Assembly (NCBI GenBank): GCA_019448385.1
Contig: JAGTXO010000077.1
Span: 50,566-114,565, forward strand
Direction: 5' to 3'
Origin: Diacronema lutheri
Lineage: Eukaryota; Haptophyta; Pavlovophyceae; Pavlovales; Pavlovaceae
DNA length: 64,000 nt
Shown here: piece by piece, positions 1-11,429 of the stretch
Layout of the letters: each line of letters opens with the position of its first letter
How positions within the stretch are numbered: the first letter of the stretch is position 1
Made by a program: the position numbers and the translations under genes
The notes under the pieces: model-generated
Database searches by the model: none
Told to the model about the DNA's origin: nothing
What the model saw: only the letters and a program-made list of their open reading frames with translations

Positions 1-115
1 CCCAGCCATCGGCGCCCTGCAGCTCGACGAAGCCTCGCGCCGCGCTCATCGCCGCCTCGAGAAGCGGTACCGCGGCCGGCAGGTCGGCGTCGGGGAGGCC
101 TCGCCGCCTCGGGCG
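1..115 (-). CDS. possible partial exon of a gene running off the left edge
   Basis: On the minus strand the first ~100 bases read without a stop and look protein-like, ending at the window edge with ...SAARGFVELQGADGW. An AG near position 116 could be its splice acceptor. The stretch is too short to name a family, and a competing plus-strand reading (ending at a TAG near 120) cannot be excluded. I infer an exon of a gene that continues to the left. Confidence 0.3.
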
Positions 116-138
116 CTGTAGCGCTCACATTTCAAAGC

Positions 139-2222
139 ATGGGCGGGCTTTCGCGCCACACGCCATCGGCAAACATGCAGCGGTGTGTGGCCTTGCTGGC
201 CCTCAGCGCGTCGGGCGCCGGCGCGTACGTGACGCCAGAGTCGCCTCGCCCTCTGCGCGGCGGGCGCCAGAGCCGCGTGCTCGCCTCGTCGCCAGACGCA
301 CGGCCGCACGTCGCCGTCGTTGGCGGCGGCTGGGGCGGCTGGGGCGCCGCGAAGGCGCTCTGCGAGCAGGGCTGCCGCGTGACGCTGCTCGACGCGCTGC
401 CTGACCCGACGGGGGCGACGCCGCTGCGCTCGGCGTCGGGCAAGCCGGTCGAGAATGGCGTGCGCGGCTTCTGGAAGGATTATCCAAACATCAATGCCCT
501 CGTCGACGAGCTCGGGCTCGACGCGTCGGAGGTGTTCACGCCGTTCACCAACTCGTCCTTCTATTCGCCCGACGGGCTCGAGGCGACCGCGCCGGTCTTC
601 TCAGAGGGGAAGTACGCGACGCTACCCTCGCCGCTCGGCCAGATGCTCGCCACCTTCCCCCTCTTCGAGCGCCTCCCCCTCGCCGACCGCGCATCGATCG
701 CCGGCCTTCTCTACGCCATTCTTGACCTCGACCGCGACGAGGCGACGTTCGCCGCGTACGACCGGATGTCGGCGCACGACCTCTTCATCCGGATGGGGCT
801 GACGAAACGGCTGGTCGACGATTTTCTCCGCCCGACCCTCCTCGTCGGCCTCTTCAAGCCACCTGAGGAGCTGAGCGCAGCAGTTGCCATGGAGCTGCTC
901 TACTATTATGCCCTTGCACACCAGGTGACACCAAGGGGAGGGGGGAGGGGGGGGGGGGGTGGGGGTTCCTTGGCCGGGGCCAGGGCCGGTGCTGCACACG
1001 CGCACGCACCGGCGTGCTTGCAAAGACGAGGCGTTCTGCTCGCGCGCGAGAAGCCGTGCGCCGCGCACGCCGGCGCGGCGGACTAACGCCACGCGCGCGT
1101 GCGTGCGCGCGCGCGCTGTGCTCTCGCCTCACGGCCTGCGCGCCGCAGGACTCGTTCGACGTGCGCTGGATCGGCAAGAAGTCGATCTCCGAGCTCCTCA
1201 TCGCGCCGCTCGCGCGCACGCTCGTCGAGCAGCACGGCCTCACCGTGATGGGTGGCTGTTACGTGCAGTCGTTACAGCTGAACGGGGTCGTGCCGTCCGC
1301 CGCGCGAAGGGCGCGCCGCACAGCCGATTCGCTCGGCGACGCGCGCGACGCGCTCGAGCGCTCCGCTGGCACGCCGCCAGCTGGTGGCGCTGGCATCCGC
1401 GTGTGCGGCGTGCGGTACATCGAGCAGGGCGCGGCCGGCACCGTCTCGCGCGGCGAGCTGACCGACCTGTCCGCCGTCGTGCTCGCGCTCGGCGTGAAGG
1501 GCATGCGTGCCGTCGTGCAGGGCTCGCCCGACGTCGCGCGCGAGTGCCCGGAGCTCGCCGCGGCCGCATCGCTGTCCGGCATCGACGTGGTGTCAGTCCG
1601 GCTGTGGCTCGACCGTGTGATTCCAACGCGCACGCCGGCGAACGTGCTCTCGCGCTTCCCCGGCCTGCGCGGTGCGGGCGGCACGTTCTTCATGCTCGAC
1701 CAGCTGCAGTGCAGTGATGAGGCCATCGCACACAACTGGGGGGGCGATCCGGCGCAGGGCTCGGTCGTTGCCTGCGACCTGTACAACGCGGGCGCGTTGC
1801 TCGCGCTCTCGGACGACGACATCGTCGAGCTGCTCATCGGCGAGCTGCTGCCCGCGGCCGTGCCCGAGTTTGGCGCCGCGTCCGTCGTCGACGCGTGGGT
1901 CGGCCGCTCGCTCGGCGCGGTCTCGTGGTTCGCGCCCGGCAGCTTCGCCCTTCGGCCACCGCTGCAAACGTCCGTGCCCAACCTCGTCTGCGCGGGCGAT
2001 TGGGTGCGCATGGGTAGGCGCGAGCACGGCGCAAAGGGCCTGTGCCAGGAGCGCGCGTTCGCGTCCGGGCTGCAGGCGGCCAACGCGCTCGGCCTCGGCG
2101 CGGAGGTGCCGGTCAAGCAAGTGCGGCCCGCGGAGCCGCAGGTGGCGCTCGGGCGCGCGCTCAACAAGGGCGTGATGGGCGCGCTGTCCGCGTTTGGGCT
2201 CGCGAGCCCGTGGGTGCGCTGA
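139..2222 (+). CDS. FAD-dependent amine oxidoreductase, carotenoid-desaturase-like, probably plastid-targeted
   Basis: Two exons, 139-924 and 1149-2222, joined at a phase-0 GT-AG intron, give 619 aa (607 aa from the second Met at 175, which I prefer because a hydrophobic signal peptide MQRCVALLALSASGAGA follows at once). The Rossmann dinucleotide motif AVVGGGWGGWGAAKAL lies just after the presequence. A C-terminal FAD-contact segment, LVCAGDWVRMG...GAKGLCQERAFASG, fits the flavin amine oxidase / phytoene- and zeta-carotene desaturase superfamily, and so does the length. The presequence suits import into a complex plastid. The true substrate cannot be read from sequence; a carotenoid or related isoprenoid is the inference. 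The intron holds a G-rich run at 934-965. Confidence 0.75.
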
Positions 2223-2372
2223 GCGCTCATCAGCAAAGGCGGCGGCAGCAAACCGCCGGATTGCGCCCCGTAGAAGTCGTTGCCCCAACGAATTTCCGTG
2301 CGCGCATTGACGCAACCTGACCTTTTACGAGGTTTCGTTTCTCAAGAACAGGTTTGATGGGACTTTGATCGA

Positions 2373-5300
2373 ATGGCGTCAGTCGGCAGCCGCCCAAGCC
2401 GGCGCGTCGCCCGCGCGTCGGCCGTGAGCCGCCTCGATGCGCTCGTGCGCGGCAGTGGCGAGATGGGTGGTCTGCTTCGTGCCGCACCGCTGCACGTGCT
2501 CACCGCCGACTGTGCCGCGTGCTTCTCCACCTCGGCGGGCGGCGCCGCGGACTACAACAAATCGCAGCCGGTGGACGAAATTGACGTGTTCGTCTCGCAC
2601 TCGTGGGCGGCGGAGCGCGCAAGCAAGTACCTTGCGCTCTCGCTCTGGTTTGATGCGCCTCTTGCGCTCGCCGTCGCTGCCGCGTTCGCGCTCGCGGCCT
2701 TCGTCATGCAAGTCGGCACCGCGCGGCTCACGCCCGCGCGGACGGTCGGCGTGCGCGCACCGCCGACGCTCTACTGCAGCGGCTGCGCGCTGCTCGCGTT
2801 TGTGTTCCTGATCGCCTTACTCCCGGCAGCGCGCCGCACGGCCTTCGCACGCGGCGGCGCTGCAATCAAGATGCTTCCCCCCGTGCTCGTCTTCCTCGAC
2901 AAGGCGCGCGCGCAGCGCGCGATCGCGCGCGTGCGCGCACGCGTGGCGCGCGCGCGCGCGCGCTGGTTTGGGGTGGGAGGCAGCGAGCAGATCGCGGGTC
3001 AGATTGGCGCACGCTGCGCGCCCGCGCGCTATTCACCGTCCGCTCAAAAAACGGCTGCGGTGCGCCGCGCGTCGCCGACCGCATGCGCGCGCGCAGATCT
3101 GCATCGACCAGTCTTGCGAGGTGCGCAAGCGCCGCGGCATCGAGGCGATCGGCGGCTTCCTGAGCGCGAGCTCACAGATGCTCGTCCTGTGGTCGCCCGA
3201 TTACTTTCAAAGACTCTGTGCGCGCCAGTGGGGCGTGCGCACCTCGTGGGTCTTTGTGCTTGACGCGGCGGAGCCGAGCGGATCGGGCACTGCATGACGC
3301 GGGTCGGGCACTGCATGACGCGGGTCGGGCACTGCATGACGCGGGTCGGGCACACGGGCTCGCGCGGCAGGCAGATGCAACGGGCGCGTGCGCAGGGCAG
3401 ATACAACGCGCTTGCGCGCCGCAGCCTTGGGCGTGGCGCCCTCGAGCTGCGAGGTGCACACCGCGCTCATACGCGCGCGCGCACTCGCACTCGCCGCGGC
3501 CGCGTGCCGCCAAATCCCTCCCCCGTCCAGGGTGCTGCTTTGAGATGGCAGCCTTCCAGAGCTCGATCGACTTGAGTCGGCGCGCGGCGCACGAGCACGC
3601 CGACTTGACGGCCGTCGACGCGCGCGCGCCGTCAGCCGCGCAGCCGGCGAGTGCAGACGGCGGGCAGCGCGCGCGCAGTTGGACGCTGCTCCCGCTGAGC
3701 ATGGCCGCGGCCATCTGGGCGTCGGCTTTCTGCGCGCCGACGGCGCTCGCGCTATGGCACGCCGCGCAGCTCGACCGCACCTCGGCCTCGCGCGCGCCGC
3801 TGGTACATGCGCTAGGCTGCTCGTTTGCCGCGCTGTTTGCAATTTCTGCGGTCGCGGCGCGCCGGTACGCTCGCGAGCGCGCGCTGCTCGCACGCCAGCT
3901 CGAGACGCTCTCGCTGTACGACGCGCGCTGCGGCAACGACGCGGACCGCGCGCTTATCCTCGCGCTCGTTGCGCTCTGGCATGGCGACGGTGAGCCTGAC
4001 GGCTCGCCCGTCGCGGACGTCGGCGCGCGTTTGTACGCGGCCGACGGCCGCGACGGCATTTGCCCGCCCAACACGGCGACGCCGGCCGATACAGGCAGCA
4101 CGCAGCCGGGCGCGCGCGCTGCCTATACGCGCGCGCTCGAGCGCGCGGCGCCGAGCCGTGACACCCGTAACGAGCGCGACGGCTCGGGGTGTGATGCGCG
4201 CGGCTGGCTCGCACGCGTGCCCGCGCCGACGTACGCCTCCCTTGCCTCGCGCGCGGCGGCCCAGGCGGGAAACCGCCTCGCCGACAGCTGCGAGGCATCG
4301 TCGACGAGATGGAGCAGCCGAAGTGGCGCCTCGCCGCACGGCTCGGCCACGCCGTCTTTGCCGGCCGCGGCATGCGGCTCGGCCACGCCGTCTTTGCCGG
4401 CCGCGGCATGCGGCTTTGGCGGCTTCGGCGGGTTTGGCGGCGCGTCCAACCAGCCCGCCACATGCCTGCCCAGCCCGCTTGCCGCCTGCGCCTCCAAGCC
4501 CGACGTGGCGCCGCGCACGTCCACCGCCGCCGCCGCCGTCGAGTGCCCTCTGCGCGCGCCGGACGCCGGATCGTGCGAGCGCAACCTAATACCGTCGCCA
4601 AGCATCCCTGCGCCATCGCCCTCGCGCGCGCACGGCTTTCTCCCGCCGCCAATCTGCCGCGCGATCTCCGCCGCATCCGACCGCTCAACCGACCGCTCGA
4701 CCGACCGTTGCGGCGCTGAGGTGCGCGCCGTCGCGCGATTCGACGCGCTGCTACGCTCTGCAAGCCGCGCGCGCACCGTCGAGCAGCTCGGCGCGTCAGC
4801 GGCTGAGCTGCCCTACCGCCAGTGCGCGTTTGCCGCGGCGGCGGTCGCGCTCGTCGCCCTCGACATCGTTGCGAGCCGCGCGACGGCGCTGCTCGCGGTG
4901 CCGCCGGCCGTCGCAGCCGCCGTGGCCGCCGCGACCGTCGACAGTGGCTCGCTCGGCGTGCGCGCCGACTGGTCGACGGTGCGCGCATGCGCCGTCGAGT
5001 GCGCGGTGGTCGCGTTCGCAGGCGCGCCGGTGGCGCTGCGCCTGCTCTTCACCGCCGCCGCGTTCCGCGCGGACCTTACGCCGGCCGTCACATGCGAGCG
5101 CGCCACGCGCGACTCGACGCGCGTGCGCGCAGCCGGCGCACGCAGCGCGGCGCTCGCCGCGGCGGCCGGCGCGCTCGGCGCGCTCGCGATCGTGCGCGTA
5201 GCGGAGGCAGAGTCCGGCGCGCCCACCGGCGCTGTGTTGAGCCTCATCTGTGGCTGGCGCTGCATCCTCACGCCACCCGCCCGCGCGGCGATGAGCGCGC

Positions 5301-6361
5301 TGCTCGGCGGCTGCGCGCTCGCGCTCGCGTTCGGCGCGGACGCGTTGTGCGTTTGGCGCGCCGTCGCGCTGCGCGCGCGCACGTGCGTGGCCACGGTGCG
5401 GCGCGGCGCTCGCGCGCGCGGCGGCCGCGCGCGCGCTCTGCCACCTGTGCTCGTGACGGTGGCCTCGTCGCCGCCGCTGCTCCCAACGGACGCCGCCGTG
5501 ACAAGCGGGGCCCGACTGTCGACCGGTGCACTGCCGGTTGGGGCCTTCGCGCTCGGCAGAGGGGGGCAGCAAGGCGAGGCGCTGCCCGCGTTTTCCCTCG
5601 GCGCGGGCGATGGCTGCCGATGGCGGGCGCGCGACGAGACGGATGCGTGGCTGCGTCAGCACGTCGGCGGCGCAGCGACGTCGCCGCCTGCCAAGCCACG
5701 CGCCAAGGCCATCTGGCGACGCACGCGGCCTCCGCTCCCGCCGCCCCTTCTCCTTCCCAAGCGCGAGCTCCACAGCCTTGCCCATCCGGCGTGGCCCGCG
5801 CTCACGTTGGGCGCGACGCAGCTGCCGTCGCTCGCGCGCGCCGTGTTGACGCCCGCGCCGCCGACGTGGCCGGCAGTCACGCTCGCCGCGCCGCCATGCG
5901 CACTCGCCGCGACGAGCCACGTGCCAGCTGTGCCTTCGCCCGTTCTCCCAGCTGTGCCTTCGCCCGTTCTCCCAGCTGTGCCTTCGCCCGCCCTCACTCC
6001 GCCGCTCACGAGCGCACTATGCCAGCGGCCGCGCTCGACGCCCGTCGTCGTCGAGGGACGGCGCCGCCATCGCTCGAGCGGTCGACTCGAGCGCGAGCCG
6101 GCGCGCCGGTGCGCGGCGAGCCCCGGCAACCGCGGGCTGCTGCGCGCGCAGCCCGAGTGGCCGGCGCTGCGCGGAGCGCGCGTCGCCCCCACGCGCGACG
6201 TTGCTGCCATTGCCGTTGCGGCCGTATGGCCCGTGGCGTGCTGCGCGCGCGGCGCGCCCGCGCGCGAGGCCGGCGCAGCGAGCGGCGACCGCGCACCGCA
6301 TTCGAGCTTCAACTTGAAGTTGACGGGCTTGCGGCTGCGGCGGCACGCGACGCTATGTTAG
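2373..6361 (+). CDS. TIR-like ('SHSW') domain multi-pass membrane protein
   Basis: Exons 2373-2903, 3097-3217 and 3531-6361 give about 1160 aa. The first exons carry IDVFVSHSW, two hydrophobic helices, then VFLDK|ICIDQ, GIEAIGGFLSASSQMLVLWSPDYF and, across the second junction, RLW|CCFEMAAF. This is the signature order of a TIR-like family that I recall as common in dinoflagellates and other algae. Exon 3 adds at least six more hydrophobic segments, then a long Pro/Ala/Arg tail with small repeats (GSATPSLPAAAC twice, PAVPSPVL three times). The first intron appears to use a GC donor (aag|gcgcgc); a GT donor at 2931 would keep frame but insert nine residues into the conserved DK-ICIDQ joint. The role is unknown; signalling or NAD-related TIR chemistry is not shown. 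Confidence 0.6.
3288..3355 (+). repeat. 21-bp tandem repeat inside an intron
   Basis: About three and a half head-to-tail copies of a 21-bp unit (gcatgacgcgggtcgggcact) lie in the second intron of the TIR-like gene. The unit length keeps frame, so the array reads through as MTRVGHC repeats, but it lies outside the spliced message. Confidence 0.7.
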
Positions 6362-6454
6362 CGCCGTCCGGCCATGCGATGCCGTGACTACAGTCACGGG
6401 TAGGGCCGTCGCCGTTCGGCCAGCGCGTGCACCACGCCGCCGGCGGATCGCACG

Positions 6455-8298
6455 TTGGCCGGACCACGACAGAGCATTTCTGCGGACGGCCCAAACGCCC
6501 GCGGAAAAAAGGCGGTCCTCGAATCCATGGACCGCGGGCGGTCCTCGCTGCTCTTCGCCTTCGACGTGAAGGACCTGGGCGGCGACGCGCGCGCGTTGGG
6601 TGGCGCGCCGACGACGGCGGCGACGAGTGACGTTGAGAAAGCGGGTCCGCCGCTCGGCCGACGTGGGCAGGCGGCCCCCGGCGAGGCGGCGCCCTGCGCG
6701 GATTCGTTTGTGACGGCGGCCGAGCCGCGCCGAGCGGATGAGCGGGCGGACGAGGCGATGATCGTGAGCTACGAGCTGCTCTCCACGGGCGAGCGCAAGC
6801 GTGAATTCTCGCAACCCGTCTTGCCGCGCGTCGGCCCGTGCGGCCTTGTCCTCGTCAACGCAGCGTGGTTCGCGTCCTCGTTCAACTGGTTCTTGCTCCT
6901 CATCGTGCTCGTGCCGTCGCAGGTGGCGGCCATCGTCGGGCAGGAGCGCAAGGGCTCGGCGATCGGGTTGGTGCTCGGCGCGTCGACGCCCGTTGTCCTC
7001 GTCGGCGCGCCGCTCGTCGGCCTCCTCTCCGACCGCGTGCGCTCGTCGTTTGGCCGCAGGCGGCCCATCATGCTTCCGGGCGCGTTCGTATTCGCCGGTG
7101 TCCTCCTCGGGCTCGTCTCGACGCCGCACTCGCTCGTGACGTACGGCGTGCTGTACACGGCGCTGCGCGCCGCCGAGCTCCTCATCTCCGCGCCCTTCAA
7201 CGGCCTCATTGCCGATCTCACGCCGCCCGAGCTGCGCGGCCTCGCGTCGGGCATCATGGGTGCCGCTTCCAACATCGGCAACTTTGCCGGCGCGGCCGTC
7301 GGCATCCAGTCCGCCGCAGCTCGCGCGCACACGCGCGCGCCGCGCGTCGCGCGCCGCGCGCCGACCCCGCCTCGCCCGCTTGGCCCCGCCGCGCGGCGCA
7401 GGTACGTTGCCCTGGGTCCGGTGCGGACGGCTTCCGGAATGGGCGTTGTGATGGTCGCGGCGATGGCGGCGACATGCCTCGCCGCGCCCGAGGCGTCGAC
7501 GGCGGCGCAGCCGGCGGCGCATCCGTTGCGCCTCCGCCGCGTGCTGCTCGACCTCGCCTCGCCACTGCGCGACGCCGACTTTGCGTGGGTCTTCGCGACC
7601 CGTCTCATCTTTCAAATGGGCGTCTACACGGTCCAGGAATTCCTCCAATTCTATTTTCGGGACGCGGTCGAGCTGCCAGCGGGCATGGGCGCGGAGACGG
7701 CGGTCTCGTACGGCATGCTCTGCCTGATGACCGCGGCGATGCTCACCGCGGCCGCCGGCGGCGCGCTGACCGACCTGCTCGGCGGAAGGCGGAAGATTCT
7801 TGTCTACGCGGCCGGTGCGCTCATGTGCGCGTCGTGCATGGCTGTCGTCCTTCTGGGACGATCGATGCGTGTGACGCTGCTGCTGCTCACCATCTTCGGC
7901 CTCGGTTACGGTTGCTACCTCGTGCGCGCGCGCGGCGGCCGCAACGGGCGGCGCGCGCCGCGCGCGCCGCGCGCGCCGCACTCCGACAGCCGCGCGGTCC
8001 GGGCGACGCGCCCGCCGATCGCGCGCGCTGCGACCAGGCAGTCGACTTTGCGATGGTACTCGATGTGCTGCCCCACCCGGACGATGCGGCCAAAGACATG
8101 GCCGTCTGGTCGATTGCACTCACGCTGCCGCAGATGCTCGCGACACCGATCGGCGGCCTCGTGCTCGACGAGGTGCAGCGGCGCGCCCTCGAGTCGGATC
8201 CCGATTCCATCTTGGGCTACAAGTGCGTCTTCACGCTCGCGGCGGCCTATCTGCTGCTGTCGACCGTGCTTGTCTCGAACATCAAGGGCGTGCGCTGA
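6455..8298 (+). CDS. MFS transporter, sucrose/proton-symporter-like
   Basis: Exons 6455-7308, 7402-7921 and 8038-8298 sum to exactly 545 codons (544 aa). About 12 hydrophobic helices follow a ~100-residue hydrophilic N-terminus. The loop GLLSDRVRSSFGRRRPIM between helices 2 and 3 is the MFS motif in the form typical of plant SUT/GPH-type sugar carriers, and the third exon opens with AVDFAMVLDVLP, also typical. The exon joins restore ...AVGIQ|YVALGPV... and ...GYGCYL|AVDFAM.... It should import or export a sugar or similar solute with protons at a membrane; substrate and membrane cannot be told. A later Met at 6527 is an alternative start. Confidence 0.75.
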
Positions 8299-8453
8299 GG
8301 GCGGGGGAGAGCGAGGGCGCACGCGCTGTACAAATCTCGCTCTGAGTGAAGCATCGGTCTGGATGCACACAGACTGGCAGAGCCCTCCCGAGTTGGTGTT
8401 CGATTGATGACACGGCCAAAAAGAAGCTTGGCGCCCTGGACCGTGGTTTGGGG

Positions 8454-10500
8454 ATGGGCGGAGGCGTGGCGCGGGGCGATGGGCGCAAGATCGGCCTGCT
8501 GGGGTTCGTGACCATCGGCTTTTTCTGGGTGCACGGTGGAATCTACGGTCCGCGCGCTGACGGCCGGGAGGAGCGCGGCAGCGCGCGGCACGCCGGTCGC
8601 GGCCAGCACTCGTGTGCGCGCGTGGCGCTCACGCGCGCGCCCGGCCGCGCCGCTCGGCGCAGGCAACGAAAGTTTGCTGCACGCGGCGCCGCCGCTGTAC
8701 CTCTTCCTCATGCTGCTCATCGTGCCCTTCGTCTATTCGCTCCCGATCGCGCTGATCGTCGCCGAGCTTGCGTCGGCGTGGCCGGAGGACGGCGGTTATG
8801 TCGTCTGGGTCGCGCAGGCGTGCGGCCGGACGGTCGGCCTGCACCATGGGATGTGGGTGTGGTGGATTTACCTGGTGGACGCAGCCATCTATCCCGTGCT
8901 CGTCGCGCATTACCTCGACTCGGACGACCGGCCGCTTGGCGCGGTCGGGCGCGGCGCGGTCGCGATGGGCACAATCGCGCTTGTCACCGCGATCAACATG
9001 AACGGCGTCGACGCGATGGTGCGATTCAACACACTGCTCACGGTGGTGTCGCTCGCGCCCACGCTCATCTTCACGCTGTGGGGGCTGCCGCGCGTGCGCC
9101 TCGCGCCGCTCACCGCGAGCGAGGGCGAGCTGCACTGGAGCCTGATGGTGTCCTGGGTACTCTGGCTGTATTGTGGCTTCTTCTCACTGGGCACACTGGC
9201 GGGCGAGCTCGAGCACCCGCGGCGCACGTTTCTAGGCGCGCTCGCAATCCTCTTTCCCGCCGTGCTCCTTCTCAACACCGTGCCCCTCGCCGTCGCCCTC
9301 GCGATCGACCCGGACCCTGCGAACTTTTCACCGGGCCATTTCAACACCGTTGCCGCGCGCCTTGCGGGCGCGTGGCTCGGGCGCGCGTTCCAGCTCGGCG
9401 CGATCGTGTGCCTCGTCGGGCTGTATAACGCGGCGATCGTGACGGCCGAGCGCTCGCTCGCTTGGATCGTCGATCAGGGCGTGCATGGCGGGCAGCGCTC
9501 AAGCGCCGCTGGCGGTGGCGCGGCCAGCAGTGGGCGCAGCTCGCCACGCTCTGCGCCCACCGCCGCACTCGACTGGGCGACGCCCAAGGCTGAGCTGATC
9601 AGCCACACGGGCCTCTCGGCGCTCGGTGGCGCACACGCGCTCCGTCGGCGCGCCCACTTGCCACGCGCGTGCATCTCGCGCGAGGCGCTGAGCGCGTGGC
9701 TGTGCGCCCCGCGGTCCGGCATTGCGCCGGTCTATCAAATCGTCAACGCAGCACTCGCGTGCGTTTTGGCGTGGCTACCGTACACGTTCCTGGTCGAATT
9801 TTCGATGCTGCTTTCGGTGCCGTCGATCTGCCTCTTCATGTGGGCGTTCATCCGGCTGCGCTACCTCGCGCCCAACCGTGCGCGCCCGTTCACCGTGCCC
9901 GGCGGCAACGGACTCGCTGTGGCGATCACGCTGATTCCGGTCTCCATTTCGCTCGCCTACGCGGCCATCATCCTGGGCGAAGCGCTGAGTAGCGCAGAGG
10001 GTGGCAGCGCCGAGCGGCGCGAGCAGCGCGACGAGGCGATCACGCAGGTCGCCTCCGCCGCGCTCGTCATGGGCGGCAGTGCGCTCGTGCACGCGCTCGC
10101 GCGCGCGTGCGGCGCGCTCGGCGGCGGCGACGGCTTCTCGGCTCTGTCCGGACTGTCGGACGGCTCGCGGTACGCGCAGCACCTCGAGGAGCCGAGCATC
10201 TCCGACGCAGAGCTCCAGGTCATCCCGCTCCGCGCGCAGCAGCTCTCACCGATGGTTCCTCCCGCGCTCGACTCACCGACAGGCGTCCCGCGCGCAGCCC
10301 TGTGCGCTGAGCCGCAGCACGTCGCCGCCGCGGGCAGTGACGCGCGCGCGCTCAGGCGGCGGGTGCATGGCGCGCCCGCAGCGCTGGAGCACGCGCCCGC
10401 GACCGCGGATTCGCCGGGCGCGAGCCGCCCGAGCGGCGCCAGCGCGGAGGCTGAGCGCGCAGCCGCCTGTGCACCCGACGTCACGTTCGCAACGGGATGA
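8454..10500 (+). CDS. APC-family carrier, polyamine-uptake-transporter-like
   Basis: Exon 1 (8454-8547; an upstream in-frame Met at 8346 is possible) encodes the first helix RKIGLLGFVTIGFFWVHGG, and exon 2 (8663-10500) the rest, giving 643 aa. The join TAC G|GC AAC restores GGIYGNE, the expected unwound substrate-binding turn of helix 1. The segments AELASAWPEDGGYVVWV and DAAIYPVLVAHYL match plant PUT / LAT-type polyamine and amino-acid transporters. About 12 helices are visible, with a hydrophilic Ser/Arg/Ala insert around residues 345-405 and a long C-terminal tail. The 3' end converges on the minus-strand gene at 10623. Confidence 0.75.
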
Positions 10501-10622
10501 CCTGGCCCCCACCCCACCCCCCCCCCCGCTGCGCTACCTGGAGCTCAGGAGGCTGGGGGCAGCCGTGAATTCATGACGTCACACTCGCGGAAGCCTAGCC
10601 GTGAATTTGCTGGGGGCCAGCG
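10501..10622. other. short convergent intergenic spacer with C-tract
   Basis: The spacer lies between two convergent stop codons. It holds a C-rich run around 10505-10527 and no recognisable signal. Confidence 0.6.
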
Positions 10623-11414
10623 CTACCTCGCGGCAAGCTCGGGCGCGCAAATTCGAGCGGCGCTCGGTCGCGCGTCCACACACTGCCACCAACCATTGTC
10701 GCGTGCCGTTCGGCCGAGGCTGTTGGACCACTCGCGCGTCGACGCGAACGGGTTGCACTCGGGCGCCCACCGCCAATCGCGCGCCTCGTCGAGCCCGAGC
10801 TCCTCGAGCGCGCCCGCGTCCTCGTCCGCCTCGAGCTCGTTGTACGACGTGACGACGAGCGGCACGTCGCCGAGTTCACCAAGGCGGCGGATCGACGCGG
10901 CCCACGTCTCGTAGCCCCAGAAGCCCGCATTGAATGCAAAGGCACATGCAAAGCGCGCGCCGCCGGGCAGCGCGAGTGCGCTCGTGCACTCGCTCTCGTG
11001 CAGCATCTGCCGCACGCACGACACGCGCAGCGTCGCGCACAGCCCGCCGCCGCCGTCAACGGGCGCGATCGCGCGCTCAAAGGGGGGCTCGGCGCAGAGG
11101 AGGTTGGGGCCGACGAGCACGAGCCAGACACGCAGCTCGCGCTCGCCGCTCGCAGGCGCCGCGCTCGCGAGTAGGCCGCGCACGAGCGGCTCGAAGGTGC
11201 GCGCGAGCTCGGACGCGGAGGAGCCCTCGCGAGCGTCCGGCCCGAGCACGAGGAGAGCGAGCGGCTGCGCGGCGCGCGCGAGCGTACGCGCGCCATGGAG
11301 TCGGTCGAGCGCGAGCAGCATCGTGTGCGCACGCCCGAGCGCGTCGCTCAGCTCGGCGCGTTCCGCGTCGGATGCCGCCGGGACGACGTCGCGCCAAACG
11401 CGCGGGACCGCCAT
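10623..11414 (-). CDS. MSS51 C-terminal-domain-like protein (zinc-finger MYND 15/17-like)
   Basis: Single exon, 263 aa from the Met at 11414. Ordered motifs LALLVLGPD, LRVWLVLVGPNL, FNAGFWGYETWAASI, PLVVTSYNE and WAPECNPF...WW match the C-terminal domain shared by MSS51 and ZMYND15-type proteins. The MYND zinc finger that normally precedes it is absent, so only this domain is present unless an upstream exon was missed. Function in algae is unknown. The start codon is 15 bp from that of the divergent gene at 11430. Reading could extend up to 11489, but that part overlaps the neighbour's coding sequence. Confidence 0.6.
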   Translation of the reverse strand: MAVPRVWRDVVPAASDAERAELSDALGRAHTMLLALDRLHGARTLARAAQPLALLVLGPDAREGSSASELARTFEPLVRGLLASAAPASGERELRVWLVLVGPNLLCAEPPFERAIAPVDGGGGLCATLRVSCVRQMLHESECTSALALPGGARFACAFAFNAGFWGYETWAASIRRLGELGDVPLVVTSYNELEADEDAGALEELGLDEARDWRWAPECNPFASTREWSNSLGRTARDNGWWQCVDARPSAARICAPELAAR

Positions 11415-11429
11415 CGCGTGCGGCCGCGC

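Noticed and set aside
3288-3355. 21-bp repeat as coding
   Set aside because: Splicing from 3217 to 3531 restores the conserved RLW|CCFE joint and removes it.
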